Source: Flavobacteriaceae bacterium
Lineage (GTDB): Bacteria > Bacteroidota > Bacteroidia > Flavobacteriales > Flavobacteriaceae
DNA length: 26,099 nt
Assembly (NCBI GenBank): GCA_013042825.1
Contig: JABDPL010000295.1
Span: forward strand, 1-26,099
Reading direction: 5' to 3'
The notes beneath the pieces are model-generated. The model was not told the DNA's origin and ran no database searches. It saw only the letters and a list, made by a program, of their open reading frames with translations. The position numbers were made by a program, and so were the translations under genes. Positions 6,906-15,690 of the stretch are shown in pieces (positions within the stretch are counted from its first letter, which is position 1; the number at the start of each line of letters is the position of its first letter).

Positions 6906-9900
6906 TTACTTATCCAAAGCCAGGGATTCCTGCATTTCTAATTCCTCTGATAAGTTGCGATTTCTCAACCACATTTTCAGTTTGGTAACCAGGAAGAAAA
7001 GGACCGGAACTATGATCAAAGTGAGGAATGTGGCAATAAGCAGTCCGAATATAACCGTCCACGCCAGAGGTCCCCAGAAAATCACATTATCACCACCGAT
7101 ATAGATCTTAGGATCGAGATCGCTCATCAGGGTAAAGAAGTTGATATTCCATCCTATCGCGAGGGGAATCAATCCGAAAATGGTTGTGATGGCTGTGAGC
7201 AGTACAGGCCTTAGACGTGCCCGGCCTCCTCGAACTATGCAATTAAACAGGTCTTCTTTTTCGAGGAATTCAGAATCGTCCAGTCCCAATTCAACTTTTT
7301 TCCTATCGATCAATAGCTGGGTATAATCCAGTAATACCACTCCGTTATTGACTACAATACCTGCCAGGGCAATTATACCCATCATAGTCATCATTATAAC
7401 AAACGACATTTCAAATATCACAAGACCACCGAATACACCGATTAAGCTCAGGAAAATAGCTAGCATGATTATGGCAGGTTTAGACACCGAATTAAACTGA
7501 AAGATCAGAATAAAGAAAATAAGCCCGAGCCCGGTTATAAATGCTCCATTAAGAAAGCTTTGCTGCTTGTTCTGTTCTTCAATTTGTCCGGTATAATCAA
7601 TTTTAATTCCTGCGGGCAGGTCTTCAAAATTTTTCATTTCATTTTGAACCTGGCTTACTACAGCACCAGCGTCGGAATACCCGGGTGCCAGGGCAGAATA
7701 CAAAGTCACCACTCGTTTTACGTCCTTGTGTTTGATAGCGCTAAATCCTGAAGTGTTTGAAGCTTGTGCAAGGGCCGAAATAGGGATATTTCGTATTTGA
7801 CCAGAGGCCATATCCCGAAAGGTTATCCTTTGGTCGAATAAAGCACTTCTATTGTAACGGATATCCTCGTTAAAGCGGACATAGATGTCATAATCTTCTC
7901 CTTTCTCTTTATAAATACCAGCCTTAGCACCAAAGATAGAATTCCGAAGCTGTTGACCTATTTGAGATGCACTTACTCCTAGTTCGCCTGCTTTTTTCCT
8001 GTCGATCTCGACTTGCATGGAAGGCTTATCCTTGCTCACATCGATCTTCAATTCATCAATTCCACCGATATTCTTAGAATTGATATAGTTTCTCATCCTT
8101 TCCGCGGTGACGATGAGCTCATTGTAATCATTGCCTTCTATTTCAATATTCACCGGTGCTCCCGCGGGTGGTCCGTCGGCGTTCTTTTCAACAGAAATTA
8201 AAACACCCGGATAGATACCAACCAGGGCTTCCTGAACTTTTTGACGCAATAATTCGCTGTCTTCGCCTCTACGGTATTTGAATTCACGCATAGAGGCTGT
8301 GATCTTCCCTTTATGAGGCATTTCAGAAGCAGAACCTCCTTCGGTCATTGGATTTCCGGCTCCTTCTCCAACCTGGGACACAGCGCTTTCTACCATAAAG
8401 TTATATTCATTATCCACGTATTGACTGTTATTGAGAATGTCGAATACACGTTGCTCAATACTCTCGGTAATAGCGTTTGTTTTTACAATATCCGTTCCTT
8501 CAGGATATTCTATATAGACAATGATCTGGTTCGGCTTGTTGTCAGGGAAAAATTCGACCTTAGTCCTCCCGGTACTTAAAGAGATCCCAAATGCTATAAA
8601 AGCCACAATGAGCAATAGAAATGTACCAATGCTAAGCGCATAAGGTCTCCAACCGTTAAGGGCACCTTTCAACTTCCGCTCATACCAGTTCTCAAGTTTA
8701 GTAAGGCTATGGGTTTGAAAATATAATGACCATTTACGCAGGAATAACCTATAAATCCAGAGCATTATTCCTACTACTACCATTAGTGTTCCAATTCCTC
8801 GGTAGGGTCCTCCCATTAGATAAATTAAAACACCCAATACAGCCATTATACTCGTTAGGAGTATAATTTTCTTTAAAGGCATTTCTTTATCTTCGATGCC
8901 CATGAATTTTGAAACCAGTACAGAATTGAAAAATACAGCAACAAATAATGATGAACCAAGAACTACGGAAAGGGTAATTGGTAAGAGGATCATGAACTCT
9001 CCCATAATACCTGGCCATAAACCAAGAGGAATAAATGCAGCGACGGTAGTGGCTGTTGAAATAATGATTGGGAAGGCTATCTCTCCAATACCTTTTTTGG
9101 CAGCTTCCACGCGCCCCATACCTTCCTCATCCATTAGGCGATACACATTTTCTACCACCACAATCCCGTTGTCAACCAAAAGGCCAAGCCCCATTACCAG
9201 TCCGAATAGTATCATAACATTCAGAGTATAACCCAGGGTATTTAGTATAAACAGTGACATGAACATCGACATTGGAATGGCGAATCCAACGAAAACGGCA
9301 TTCTTGAATCCGAGGAAAAACATTAGAACCGTCACCACCAGGATAACCCCGAAAATGATATTGTTAACCAGGTCGTCTACCTGTCCGATTGTAACTGATG
9401 ACTGGTCGTTTGAAATTGAAATATTCAGATCCTGCGGAAACACATTTTCAATAGCATCATCTACTATTTCATGTATTTTTTCTGCGGCTTCTACCATGTT
9501 TTTACCAGCACGTTTCTTCACGTCCAGCATAACCACACGGTTACCGAATTCTCTTGCATAGGTAGTGCGGTCCTTTTCCCTAAATGATACAGTTGCCACA
9601 TCCCTTAAATAGATGGGATTGTCGTTTTCCGATTTAATGACAAAGGATTCGAGGTCTGATGGCTTTTCTATTTCTCCCAGCACACGAATCGTTCGGCGTT
9701 GGTCATTAGATATCATATTGCCTGCAGACATGGTTACATTTCCCCCGCCAATGGCACCAATTAAATCGTCAAAACTTACCTCAGCAGCCATCATCTTATA
9801 GATGTCGACGGCCACTTCAACTTCCTTATCCTGCGCACCCCTGATATCGGCCTGTTTAATTTCTGGAAGATCTTCTATTTCATCCTGGAGGTATTCGGCA

Positions 9901-10415
9901 AAAGATTTTAGTCGCTCAACAGGATAATCACCCGAAATATTAATATTCAGAATAGGAAATTCTTCAGACATACTGAGTTCGAACACATTGGGCTCGATTT
10001 TAGCGCCGTTAAATGTTGGCCAGTCCTCACTTGATGTTTCGACATCGATTTTATCCTTGACTTTCTGCTTGGCAACTTCTACTTCAATGTTCTCATCAAA
10101 TTCAACAACTACCATTGAATAATCCTCAGAAGAGGTGGAGGTAATCTCAACCAGATTGCTAACGGTTTTGAGAGTTTCTTCAAGAGGATCGGTAATAAGT
10201 TTTTCAATATCCTCAGCTGTATTGCCCGGGAATACGGAACTCACATATATTTTTGTTTCATTTATCTCGGGGAAATTTTCACGAGACATATTATAGAAAG
10301 CCGATATACCGAGAATGAGGACTATCCCAATAACCACATAGATTGTAGTACTGTTCTTGATAGCCCAGGATGATGGTGCAAATTCCTTATTGACGTTTTT
10401 GGTTCGTTTGGTCAT
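6906..10415 (-). CDS. RND-family multidrug/solute efflux pump, inner-membrane subunit
   Basis: A 1169-aa proton-driven transporter of the AcrB/HAE1 type: one N-terminal helix (about 24-42), a large periplasmic loop, a helix block (about 350-505), a second periplasmic loop and a C-terminal helix block. It exports through the fusion protein and TolC-like channel encoded just upstream. It is about 120 residues longer than AcrB. Part of the excess is an insert (about 515-560) with two extra hydrophobic stretches after the first helix block. In TM4, AcrB's Asp-Asp relay is Asp415-Asn416 (GLLVDNGIVVVENV). In the TM10 region the AcrB lysine context is replaced by GIVVNNGVVLLDY. Substrate is unknown. 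The gap to the upstream MFP gene is 11 nt. Confidence 0.94.
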   Translation of the reverse strand: MTKRTKNVNKEFAPSSWAIKNSTTIYVVIGIVLILGISAFYNMSRENFPEINETKIYVSSVFPGNTAEDIEKLITDPLEETLKTVSNLVEITSTSSEDYSMVVVEFDENIEVEVAKQKVKDKIDVETSSEDWPTFNGAKIEPNVFELSMSEEFPILNINISGDYPVERLKSFAEYLQDEIEDLPEIKQADIRGAQDKEVEVAVDIYKMMAAEVSFDDLIGAIGGGNVTMSAGNMISNDQRRTIRVLGEIEKPSDLESFVIKSENDNPIYLRDVATVSFREKDRTTYAREFGNRVVMLDVKKRAGKNMVEAAEKIHEIVDDAIENVFPQDLNISISNDQSSVTIGQVDDLVNNIIFGVILVVTVLMFFLGFKNAVFVGFAIPMSMFMSLFILNTLGYTLNVMILFGLVMGLGLLVDNGIVVVENVYRLMDEEGMGRVEAAKKGIGEIAFPIIISTATTVAAFIPLGLWPGIMGEFMILLPITLSVVLGSSLFVAVFFNSVLVSKFMGIEDKEMPLKKIILLTSIMAVLGVLIYLMGGPYRGIGTLMVVVGIMLWIYRLFLRKWSLYFQTHSLTKLENWYERKLKGALNGWRPYALSIGTFLLLIVAFIAFGISLSTGRTKVEFFPDNKPNQIIVYIEYPEGTDIVKTNAITESIEQRVFDILNNSQYVDNEYNFMVESAVSQVGEGAGNPMTEGGSASEMPHKGKITASMREFKYRRGEDSELLRQKVQEALVGIYPGVLISVEKNADGPPAGAPVNIEIEGNDYNELIVTAERMRNYINSKNIGGIDELKIDVSKDKPSMQVEIDRKKAGELGVSASQIGQQLRNSIFGAKAGIYKEKGEDYDIYVRFNEDIRYNRSALFDQRITFRDMASGQIRNIPISALAQASNTSGFSAIKHKDVKRVVTLYSALAPGYSDAGAVVSQVQNEMKNFEDLPAGIKIDYTGQIEEQNKQQSFLNGAFITGLGLIFFILIFQFNSVSKPAIIMLAIFLSLIGVFGGLVIFEMSFVIMMTMMGIIALAGIVVNNGVVLLDYTQLLIDRKKVELGLDDSEFLEKEDLFNCIVRGGRARLRPVLLTAITTIFGLIPLAIGWNINFFTLMSDLDPKIYIGGDNVIFWGPLAWTVIFGLLIATFLTLIIVPVLFFLVTKLKMWLRNRNLSEELEMQESLALDK

Positions 10416-10426
10416 GATCGAAAAGA

Positions 10427-11608
10427 TTATTGTTGAATGATACTTACGGTTTGACCGTCTTTAACACTTCTTGCCCCTTCCTTAATGATCTGGGCACCAT
10501 TTTCAATGCCACTGATAACTTCAACCATATCATTTTGGGCCAGTCCGGTTTCAATGATAACGCGTTCGGCGATGCCTTCCATGTTGGCATTTATATCCAT
10601 AACTACATAAATATATTGCTGGCCCTCTGCATTTTCAGAAATTATGCTCAATGGGACCAGAAGTGCATTTGTGCTGGTATAGTCATTGATCTTCAATTTA
10701 GCCGTTAGATTGGGCTTTATGGTATTATCCTTATTAGGCACAGCTATTTCAATTTTAAACGTTCTGTTAGCAGGGTTTATGAAATTACCTGACTGACGAA
10801 TCTTGGCGTTATAAGTAGTACCTAAGACAGGGAAGTTTACTAAGACATCCCTGCCGGGTTTTACATTGGTGATATAACTTTCTGGCACATCTGTTTCGAT
10901 ATACATATCATTAAGGTTAACAATGCGCATGAGTGGCGATTGACCAGGAACAACAACACTGCCTTGTTCGGTAATAACATCATCAATTGTTCCGCTAAAT
11001 GGCGCTTTAACATATGTTTTCGCTATTTGTTGTTTGAGTTGATCTATGGCTTTTTGCTGAGCTTCATAATTGGACTTGGCTTGTAAATATTGGATTTCAC
11101 TTCCGATATTTTGTTCCCACAAACGCTTCTGGCGCTCAAAAGTGGTTTTTGCCAGGTCGGCCTGAATCTCAAGCTGAGCCAATTGTTGCCCAAGTCCGCC
11201 ATCATCGATCTTGGCCAGGGTTTGCCCTTTTCTAACCGCTTGCCCTTCCTTAACATAGACCTGCGTTAGAATGCCCGAATACTCAGGATAAATCAAGAGG
11301 TTTTGCTTGGTTTTTACATTGCCCTGAAGTTCAAGATAATGGTTAAAAACAGTGTCTTTGACCTTGAATGTAGTTATTAAAGGAATCTTTTTAAGGGTAT
11401 CTAGGCTTTCGATAAGATCATTTATCTGGCGCATTTTTTCTGAAATGGCCTGTTGTTCAGATTCCAGTTTTGTTTTCTCTGTTCGCAAAATGTTCAAGTC
11501 GTTCGAGTTCAAGGCGCTCTCAAATGTATTACCTGAGTTTCCTGAACAAGACACCAGGATGGCTGATGAGACTATAAAAGGAATGATATTTTTCATAATT
11601 CTGGTCAT
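10427..11608 (-). CDS. RND efflux periplasmic adaptor (membrane fusion lipoprotein)
   Basis: A 393-aa HlyD/AcrA-type adaptor linking the RND pump to the outer-membrane channel. It has a lipoprotein signal ending LVSC, with lipidated Cys21 (if started at 11608). It also has a short coiled coil (about 43-72) ahead of the core, a split biotinyl-lipoyl domain (GILTQVYVKEGQAVRKGQTLAKID and KAPFSGTIDDVITEQGSVVVPGQ) around an alpha-hairpin, and beta-barrel and membrane-proximal regions. A second in-frame ATG at 11596 gives an equally good signal peptide, so the start is uncertain by four codons. It lies 13 nt after the tolC-like gene and 11 nt before the RND gene. Confidence 0.93.
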   Translation of the reverse strand: MTRIMKNIIPFIVSSAILVSCSGNSGNTFESALNSNDLNILRTEKTKLESEQQAISEKMRQINDLIESLDTLKKIPLITTFKVKDTVFNHYLELQGNVKTKQNLLIYPEYSGILTQVYVKEGQAVRKGQTLAKIDDGGLGQQLAQLEIQADLAKTTFERQKRLWEQNIGSEIQYLQAKSNYEAQQKAIDQLKQQIAKTYVKAPFSGTIDDVITEQGSVVVPGQSPLMRIVNLNDMYIETDVPESYITNVKPGRDVLVNFPVLGTTYNAKIRQSGNFINPANRTFKIEIAVPNKDNTIKPNLTAKLKINDYTSTNALLVPLSIISENAEGQQYIYVVMDINANMEGIAERVIIETGLAQNDMVEVISGIENGAQIIKEGARSVKDGQTVSIIQQ

Positions 11609-11621
11609 GATTGAGTGTTGC

Positions 11622-12962
11622 TTAATTTTTTGGTATTTCGTTTAAGACGGTTTCGAGATCTGCTTTGCGATTTATCACGTCAAGCATCGACTGCAGCAAT
11701 TCTTGTTGTGCTGTATAAAGCTGTGTTTGTGCCTGGCGGAGTTCAAAGCTTGAACCGATACCTTCGAAAAACTTTGTTTGATTTTTACTTTCGATTCTTT
11801 CGGCAAGCTTGAGGTTGTCTTTTTTGATCTCATAATCTTCGATGGCGAACCTGTAATTGCTCTTGGCAGTGGCGATCTCAAGTTTGATACGCTGCTCGGT
11901 TTCTTTAAGGTCGTCGATCGATTTCTCGAGGGTTATTTTGGCTCGCTGCGTGGCAGCGCTGCGTTCCAGAGAACTGAAAATGGGGATGTTCATACTCAAA
12001 CCAAAGATTGATGAGCCCAGCCAACGTTGTTCCCGTTGAGTAAAAGTGAACGAATTACTATAGCCGTCATAGCCTCCATTTATAAACGCGTCGATAGTTG
12101 GCAGTGCCTTGCTTTTTTCGAGTTTCACCAGGAGTTCCTTTGATCTCTTATCATTTGCAGCAATTCGGTAATCGATAATGTTCTCGATATCGTCTTCAGC
12201 ATCGAGCAAGCTCAGTACAGTATTCTGCGAAGCTAAACCCGAGAGAAAATCTGTTAATTTGATCTCCTCGTCAATATCAATACCTATAGTCATATTGAAC
12301 ATTTGGTATGCCAGATCTTTTAACCTGATGATATTGTTTAGGTTACTTTCAATTCCAGCTAAGGTGATTTTCAGCTGCTCGACATCTTCTTCTTCTGCAA
12401 GACCGTTTTCATAAATTTTCGTGGTTTCATCCAAATTCTTCTCCAAAACAGCTTTGTTTCGTTCCAGGATGGTTACACTTTCTTCGGCAAGAAGCACATT
12501 ACCATAAGCATTGATCACCGCTTTTCTAACTTCTAAGTCTGTTTTTTCTTTAGCATTCTGTGAGATTTCCAAAAATACTTTAGCCGATTGTAATCCAACC
12601 AAATAGGAACCATCAAACACTTTCTGATTTAACACGGCTGTAGCATTTACAGATTGTTCGGTTCCGAAGGCTATCTCAGCGAATTCACCAGGATTTCCAC
12701 CAAAGAATTCGGCAGGAATTAATGAAACAGGTTGCTTAAGGAAATTGTTATAGCTGATAGATCCGCTAATTTGAGGCAATCCGGTTGCTATGGTTTCCCA
12801 CTTTTGTTTTATAGCAGCATCGACATCCCGTGACGCATTTTTTGCTGTTCGATTGTTTTCCAAGGCATAATCAATAGCCTCCTGAAGCGAAAATTCCTCA
12901 ACCTGAGCAAAACTGCCGAGGCTAAGAAAAATACCGACACTTATTAGAATTGCTTTTTTCAT
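11622..12962 (-). CDS. TolC-like outer-membrane efflux channel
   Basis: A 446-aa outer membrane efflux protein (OEP family). It starts with a cleavable signal (MKKAILISVGIFLSLGSFAQ), followed directly by the family opening EFSLQEAIDYALENNRTAKNA. The rest is long heptad-rich helices in two internally similar halves, as in TolC, which trimerises into a barrel plus periplasmic tunnel. The mature start VEEFSLQEAI is typical of Bacteroidota members. It stands 2 nt after tetR and 13 nt before the adaptor gene, so it is the export duct of this pump. Confidence 0.93.
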   Translation of the reverse strand: MKKAILISVGIFLSLGSFAQVEEFSLQEAIDYALENNRTAKNASRDVDAAIKQKWETIATGLPQISGSISYNNFLKQPVSLIPAEFFGGNPGEFAEIAFGTEQSVNATAVLNQKVFDGSYLVGLQSAKVFLEISQNAKEKTDLEVRKAVINAYGNVLLAEESVTILERNKAVLEKNLDETTKIYENGLAEEEDVEQLKITLAGIESNLNNIIRLKDLAYQMFNMTIGIDIDEEIKLTDFLSGLASQNTVLSLLDAEDDIENIIDYRIAANDKRSKELLVKLEKSKALPTIDAFINGGYDGYSNSFTFTQREQRWLGSSIFGLSMNIPIFSSLERSAATQRAKITLEKSIDDLKETEQRIKLEIATAKSNYRFAIEDYEIKKDNLKLAERIESKNQTKFFEGIGSSFELRQAQTQLYTAQQELLQSMLDVINRKADLETVLNEIPKN

Positions 12963-12964
12963 TG

Positions 12965-13582
12965 TTACGATTTTACCTGCACGATGTCAGATGATTTAAG
13001 TTGGTTTAATGATTGAAGTCCGGATTCTGTGCAGATGCCGTGCAAATGGTAATCCAGATAATTATCCATCACCGAATGTATCGAGAAATGTTTTAGTGGA
13101 AACAAGTCGTTATCCTTGATGGCTGTTATACAGTTGAAATAGATCCTGGTCACGAACTCTATATTGATGTCCTCCCTGTAAAGACCTAATCTAATACCTC
13201 GTTCGAGATTGCTTTTGACGCAGTCGTGCATTACCTCAAACTGTTTTTTCATCAAGGTTTGATAAATCTTAGGATAGTATTTCTGCAACTGATATTGAGG
13301 AGAGGATTTTTCGTCCTTTAGATGTTCCATTACAAATTGCTTGATATCATAGATCTCCTCAATGGGATTCTTCTCAAGCGCACAAATGCAGTTAATGCCA
13401 TGGCTGATTATTTCAAAAACATGAAGCGTTGTGGCCTCCACCAGTTCTGTTTTGTTTTTAAAATGCTGGTAAATAGTCTTTTTAGAGCAACCCAGGTTGT
13501 TAGCAATATCATCCATGGTCACACTTTTAAAACCAAGAGTCAGGAACAGATCAGCCGATTTCAATAATATCTTTTCTCTCAT
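12965..13582 (-). CDS. TetR-family transcriptional regulator of the efflux operon
   Basis: 205 residues with an N-terminal TetR DNA-binding domain; its helix-turn-helix covers about 21-44 (VTMDDIANNLGCSKKTIYQHFKNKTE). A divergent all-helical ligand domain follows, as usual for the family. I use the ATG at 13582. The in-frame TTG at 13591 overlaps the promoter box and would lie upstream of the expected transcription start. It is the first gene of a four-gene operon and is followed after 2 nt by the tolC-like gene. An inverted repeat immediately upstream of the -7 box is a likely operator, so it probably represses itself and the pump until a ligand binds. Confidence 0.92.
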   Translation of the reverse strand: MREKILLKSADLFLTLGFKSVTMDDIANNLGCSKKTIYQHFKNKTELVEATTLHVFEIISHGINCICALEKNPIEEIYDIKQFVMEHLKDEKSSPQYQLQKYYPKIYQTLMKKQFEVMHDCVKSNLERGIRLGLYREDINIEFVTRIYFNCITAIKDNDLFPLKHFSIHSVMDNYLDYHLHGICTESGLQSLNQLKSSDIVQVKS

Positions 13583-13588
13583 AAGGTG

Positions 13589-13596
13589 CAAAAGTA
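13589..13596 (-). promoter_or_regulatory. -7 box of the tetR-efflux operon
   Basis: The minus strand reads TACTTTTG, a full TAnnTTTG match, ending 6 nt before the ATG at 13582. The transcript should begin at or within a few bases of the start codon. No TTG is seen at -33; the operator occupies that region. Confidence 0.65.
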
Positions 13597-13601
13597 CAAC
13601 A

Positions 13602-13629
13602 GGAAACTTTTAAAACATTAATAGTTTCC
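13602..13629 (-). promoter_or_regulatory. Candidate TetR operator (inverted repeat)
   Basis: GGAAACT (13602-13608) and AGTTTCC (13623-13629) are perfect 7-bp inverted arms around a 14-nt AT-rich centre. The 28-bp span begins 5 nt upstream of the tetR -7 box and covers the -33 region, where a bound dimer would block RNA polymerase. It lies about 38 nt from the nearest element of the divergent prenyl synthase promoter. Confidence 0.6.
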
Positions 13630-13666
13630 ATAGTTTTAATAATTATTTAACACAACCGTAAGATCC

Positions 13667-13699
13667 TTGGTTATAATATGTCGATTTCGTTTAAATTTG
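13667..13699 (+). promoter_or_regulatory. Promoter of the polyprenyl synthase gene
   Basis: TTG at 13667-13669, a 22-nt spacer, then TAAATTTG at 13692-13699, only 4 nt before the ATG at 13704. This predicts a leaderless transcript. Confidence 0.65.
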
Positions 13700-13703
13700 C
13701 GGC

Positions 13704-14678
13704 ATGCAACAAATTGACATTTACCGGCAGGCCTTTATGGATCACCTGTCTTCTCTTCAACTCCAAAAGGAACCCAAGGCATTATATGCACCCATTGAAT
13801 ACATTCTGAATCTGGGTGGAAAGCGCATGCGGCCGGTACTTACATTGATGGCTGCCGAATTATTCGGAGCAGATCACAACAAGGCATTAAATGCAGCCCT
13901 GGCGGTAGAAGTATTTCATAATTTCACCCTGATTCACGACGACATCATGGACGAAGCCCCTTTGCGCAGAGGACAGCCCACGGTTCATCATAAATGGGAT
14001 CTGAATACAGGTATCCTTTCCGGTGATGCCATGCTTATACTGGCCTATCGATGTCTTGAATCCTACGAGCCAATAGTCATGAAGGTTCTGCTTAGCTCAT
14101 TTAATAAAACAGCCCTGGAAGTATGTGAAGGCCAGCAGTACGATATAGATTTTGAAACCAGGAATGACGTCACCATTTCAGAGTACATCAGGATGATAGA
14201 GTATAAAACCGCGGTGCTGGTGGGAATGGCATTGAAGTTCGGAGCAATTATCGCCGGGGCATCGGAATCGGATCAGGATCGCATAGAAAATTTTGGGATC
14301 GCCCTGGGAACTGCTTTTCAGTTGCAGGATGACTATCTCGACGCTTTCGGGGATCCCGAATCCTTCGGAAAAAAGGTTGGTGGCGATATAGTGGAAAACA
14401 AAAAAACATTTCTTTTTCTGAAGGCAAAAGAGTTGGCATCGGAAGAACAGAAGGAAGAGCTATCCCGGATGTTTACCGAGTCATTTGTTGATGAAGAAAA
14501 AAAGATCACCAGAACAAAAGCGATCATGAAGGCCACAGGTGCAGATACTGCCTGCAGGGAAACCATAGAACAATACACTGCAAAAGCGTTTGATATCCTC
14601 GATGAAACCAGTATTTCAGAAAAAGGGAGGATGTATTTAAAGGCTTTTGGAAATGAATTGATGTACCGGACCAACTGA
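13704..14678 (+). CDS. Polyprenyl (geranylgeranyl/farnesyl-type) diphosphate synthase
   Basis: A 324-aa trans-isoprenyl diphosphate synthase that condenses isopentenyl diphosphate onto an allylic primer in the cytosol. Both metal-binding Asp-rich motifs are present: the first D79-D80-I-M-D83 (HDDIMDEAPLRRGQPTVHHKW) and the second D209-D210-Y-L-D213 (QLQDDYLDAFGD). GGKRMRP (38-44) binds the homoallylic substrate. The fifth residue before the first motif is Phe74; an aromatic residue there usually limits the product to C15-C20, whereas IspB-type long-chain enzymes carry a small residue. I therefore favour a short-chain synthase. The TGA overlaps the ATG of the next gene by one base. Confidence 0.93.
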   Translation: MQQIDIYRQAFMDHLSSLQLQKEPKALYAPIEYILNLGGKRMRPVLTLMAAELFGADHNKALNAALAVEVFHNFTLIHDDIMDEAPLRRGQPTVHHKWDLNTGILSGDAMLILAYRCLESYEPIVMKVLLSSFNKTALEVCEGQQYDIDFETRNDVTISEYIRMIEYKTAVLVGMALKFGAIIAGASESDQDRIENFGIALGTAFQLQDDYLDAFGDPESFGKKVGGDIVENKKTFLFLKAKELASEEQKEELSRMFTESFVDEEKKITRTKAIMKATGADTACRETIEQYTAKAFDILDETSISEKGRMYLKAFGNELMYRTN

Positions 14679-15028
14679 TGCAATTACCGGCCACCTTTGA
14701 TGACCTGATCGCTACTGCCGAACAGTATGATCTCTATAATAAACTTATCAATCAGTTGAACAAGGATCTGTTGCTGGCTAATGTGGATCTGCAATTTGAA
14801 CCGGATGTTCTGCCCACCAGTTTAAAATACCTGTTGCACGAAGCTATTTTCAACCTGATCCAGGATAAATTCGGCGACTATCTCAATCTGCTTTATATCA
14901 TCGATATATCCGAATCGAAGATCAAACAACTGGATGGAAGTGATGTTGTGAAACTCTCAGAACAAGTTACTTTTCTTGTCCTTCAGCGGGAATGGCAGAA
15001 GGTATGGTTCCGTTGGAAACATAAGTAG
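14678..15028 (+). CDS. Conserved hypothetical protein coupled to the prenyl synthase
   Basis: 116 residues, soluble, predicted mostly helical, with acidic/leucine-rich segments and a basic tryptophan-containing end (LQREWQKVWFRWKHK). There is no signal peptide, membrane span or metal motif. Its ATG shares a base with the TGA of the prenyl synthase (TGATG at 14676-14680), which implies translational coupling. I do not recognise a named family. It might support prenyl synthase function, but only position suggests that. It converges on the cytochrome gene with an 11-nt gap. Confidence 0.82.
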   Translation: MQLPATFDDLIATAEQYDLYNKLINQLNKDLLLANVDLQFEPDVLPTSLKYLLHEAIFNLIQDKFGDYLNLLYIIDISESKIKQLDGSDVVKLSEQVTFLVLQREWQKVWFRWKHK

Positions 15029-15039
15029 AATTCACCCTG

Positions 15040-15558
15040 CTATTTTAATGTCCGAAAATATTCAAGCATGGCCCTGGCCTCCTCTTCTGTTGGGTTTTGA
15101 TTCGGCATGATGACGTTATTGAACTCTTTAAAGATCTTCATGGTTAAAGAATCCTTTTCGATCATGCCTTCAGGGTCGAGCAGGGTATTCATTACCCATT
15201 CGGGAGTACGACGATCAAGAAGGCCTTTCATTTCAGGTCCGATGAATTTCTTATCGGTTCTATGGCAAGCGGTGCACAGGCGGGTGTAGACCGCCTTGCC
15301 TTCATCTGCCAAATCTTTGTTGATACGTCTTTTCAGATTAAGGGCAGTGATCGGCCCGATTCCCTTGCTTTCAAGATCTGCGGTTAAATATGAAAAAGCA
15401 TCGGTTCTGGAGGCATCGGTTCTGGAGGCATCGATTTCTTTTGCGGTTGTCCTGTTATTTAGCTTAATCTCAGGTTTTTCTTCAACAGTCTTACCACCTC
15501 CTGAACAACCGATCAGGAAAAAGACTCCGGCCGCAAATAGAAATGAACGAATTCTCAT
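15040..15558 (-). CDS. c-type cytochrome lipoprotein
   Basis: 172 residues with a lipoprotein signal (MRIRSFLFAAGVFFLIGC, lipid Cys18) and a low-complexity linker. A single cytochrome c domain follows, with C95-T-A-C-H99 for covalent haem attachment and His99 as one ligand; Met151 (VIMPNQ) is the likely second. It would sit in the periplasm, anchored to a membrane, as an electron carrier; the partner is not visible here. I start at the ATG 15558, because the in-frame TTG at 15564 lies inside the -7 box. The linker carries a tandem duplication (DASRT twice). It is convergent with the hypothetical gene and has its own promoter. Confidence 0.88.
   Translation of the reverse strand: MRIRSFLFAAGVFFLIGCSGGGKTVEEKPEIKLNNRTTAKEIDASRTDASRTDAFSYLTADLESKGIGPITALNLKRRINKDLADEGKAVYTRLCTACHRTDKKFIGPEMKGLLDRRTPEWVMNTLLDPEGMIEKDSLTMKIFKEFNNVIMPNQNPTEEEARAMLEYFRTLK
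15398..15433. repeat. 15-bp tandem repeat inside the cytochrome gene
   Basis: A 15-bp unit, GCATCGGTTCTGGAG on the plus strand, occurs twice without mismatch (15398-15412, 15413-15427), and a third partial copy begins (GCATCG). It encodes DASRT repeats in the linker and keeps the reading frame, so it is a likely slippage site. Confidence 0.9.
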
Positions 15559-15561
15559 GCG

Positions 15562-15569
15562 CAAAAATA
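15562..15569 (-). promoter_or_regulatory. -7 box of the cytochrome gene
   Basis: The minus strand reads TATTTTTG, a full TAnnTTTG match, ending 3 nt before the ATG at 15558. The mRNA is predicted to be leaderless. No clear -33 TTG is visible. Confidence 0.55.
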
Positions 15570-15690
15570 ATTCATCTAATGTAGCCGATTCGAACGATTT
15601 ATGAAATGACGAAGGTCATGTTCTAATAATCATATCTATATCATCACATGAATTTTTAATCCAGTCGAGATCTCTCAGAATCAATGAAAT

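Noticed and set aside
13583..13591. TTG start for tetR three codons upstream
   Set aside because: The TTG overlaps the -7 box and would be upstream of the expected transcript start; ATG 13582 fits the family start.
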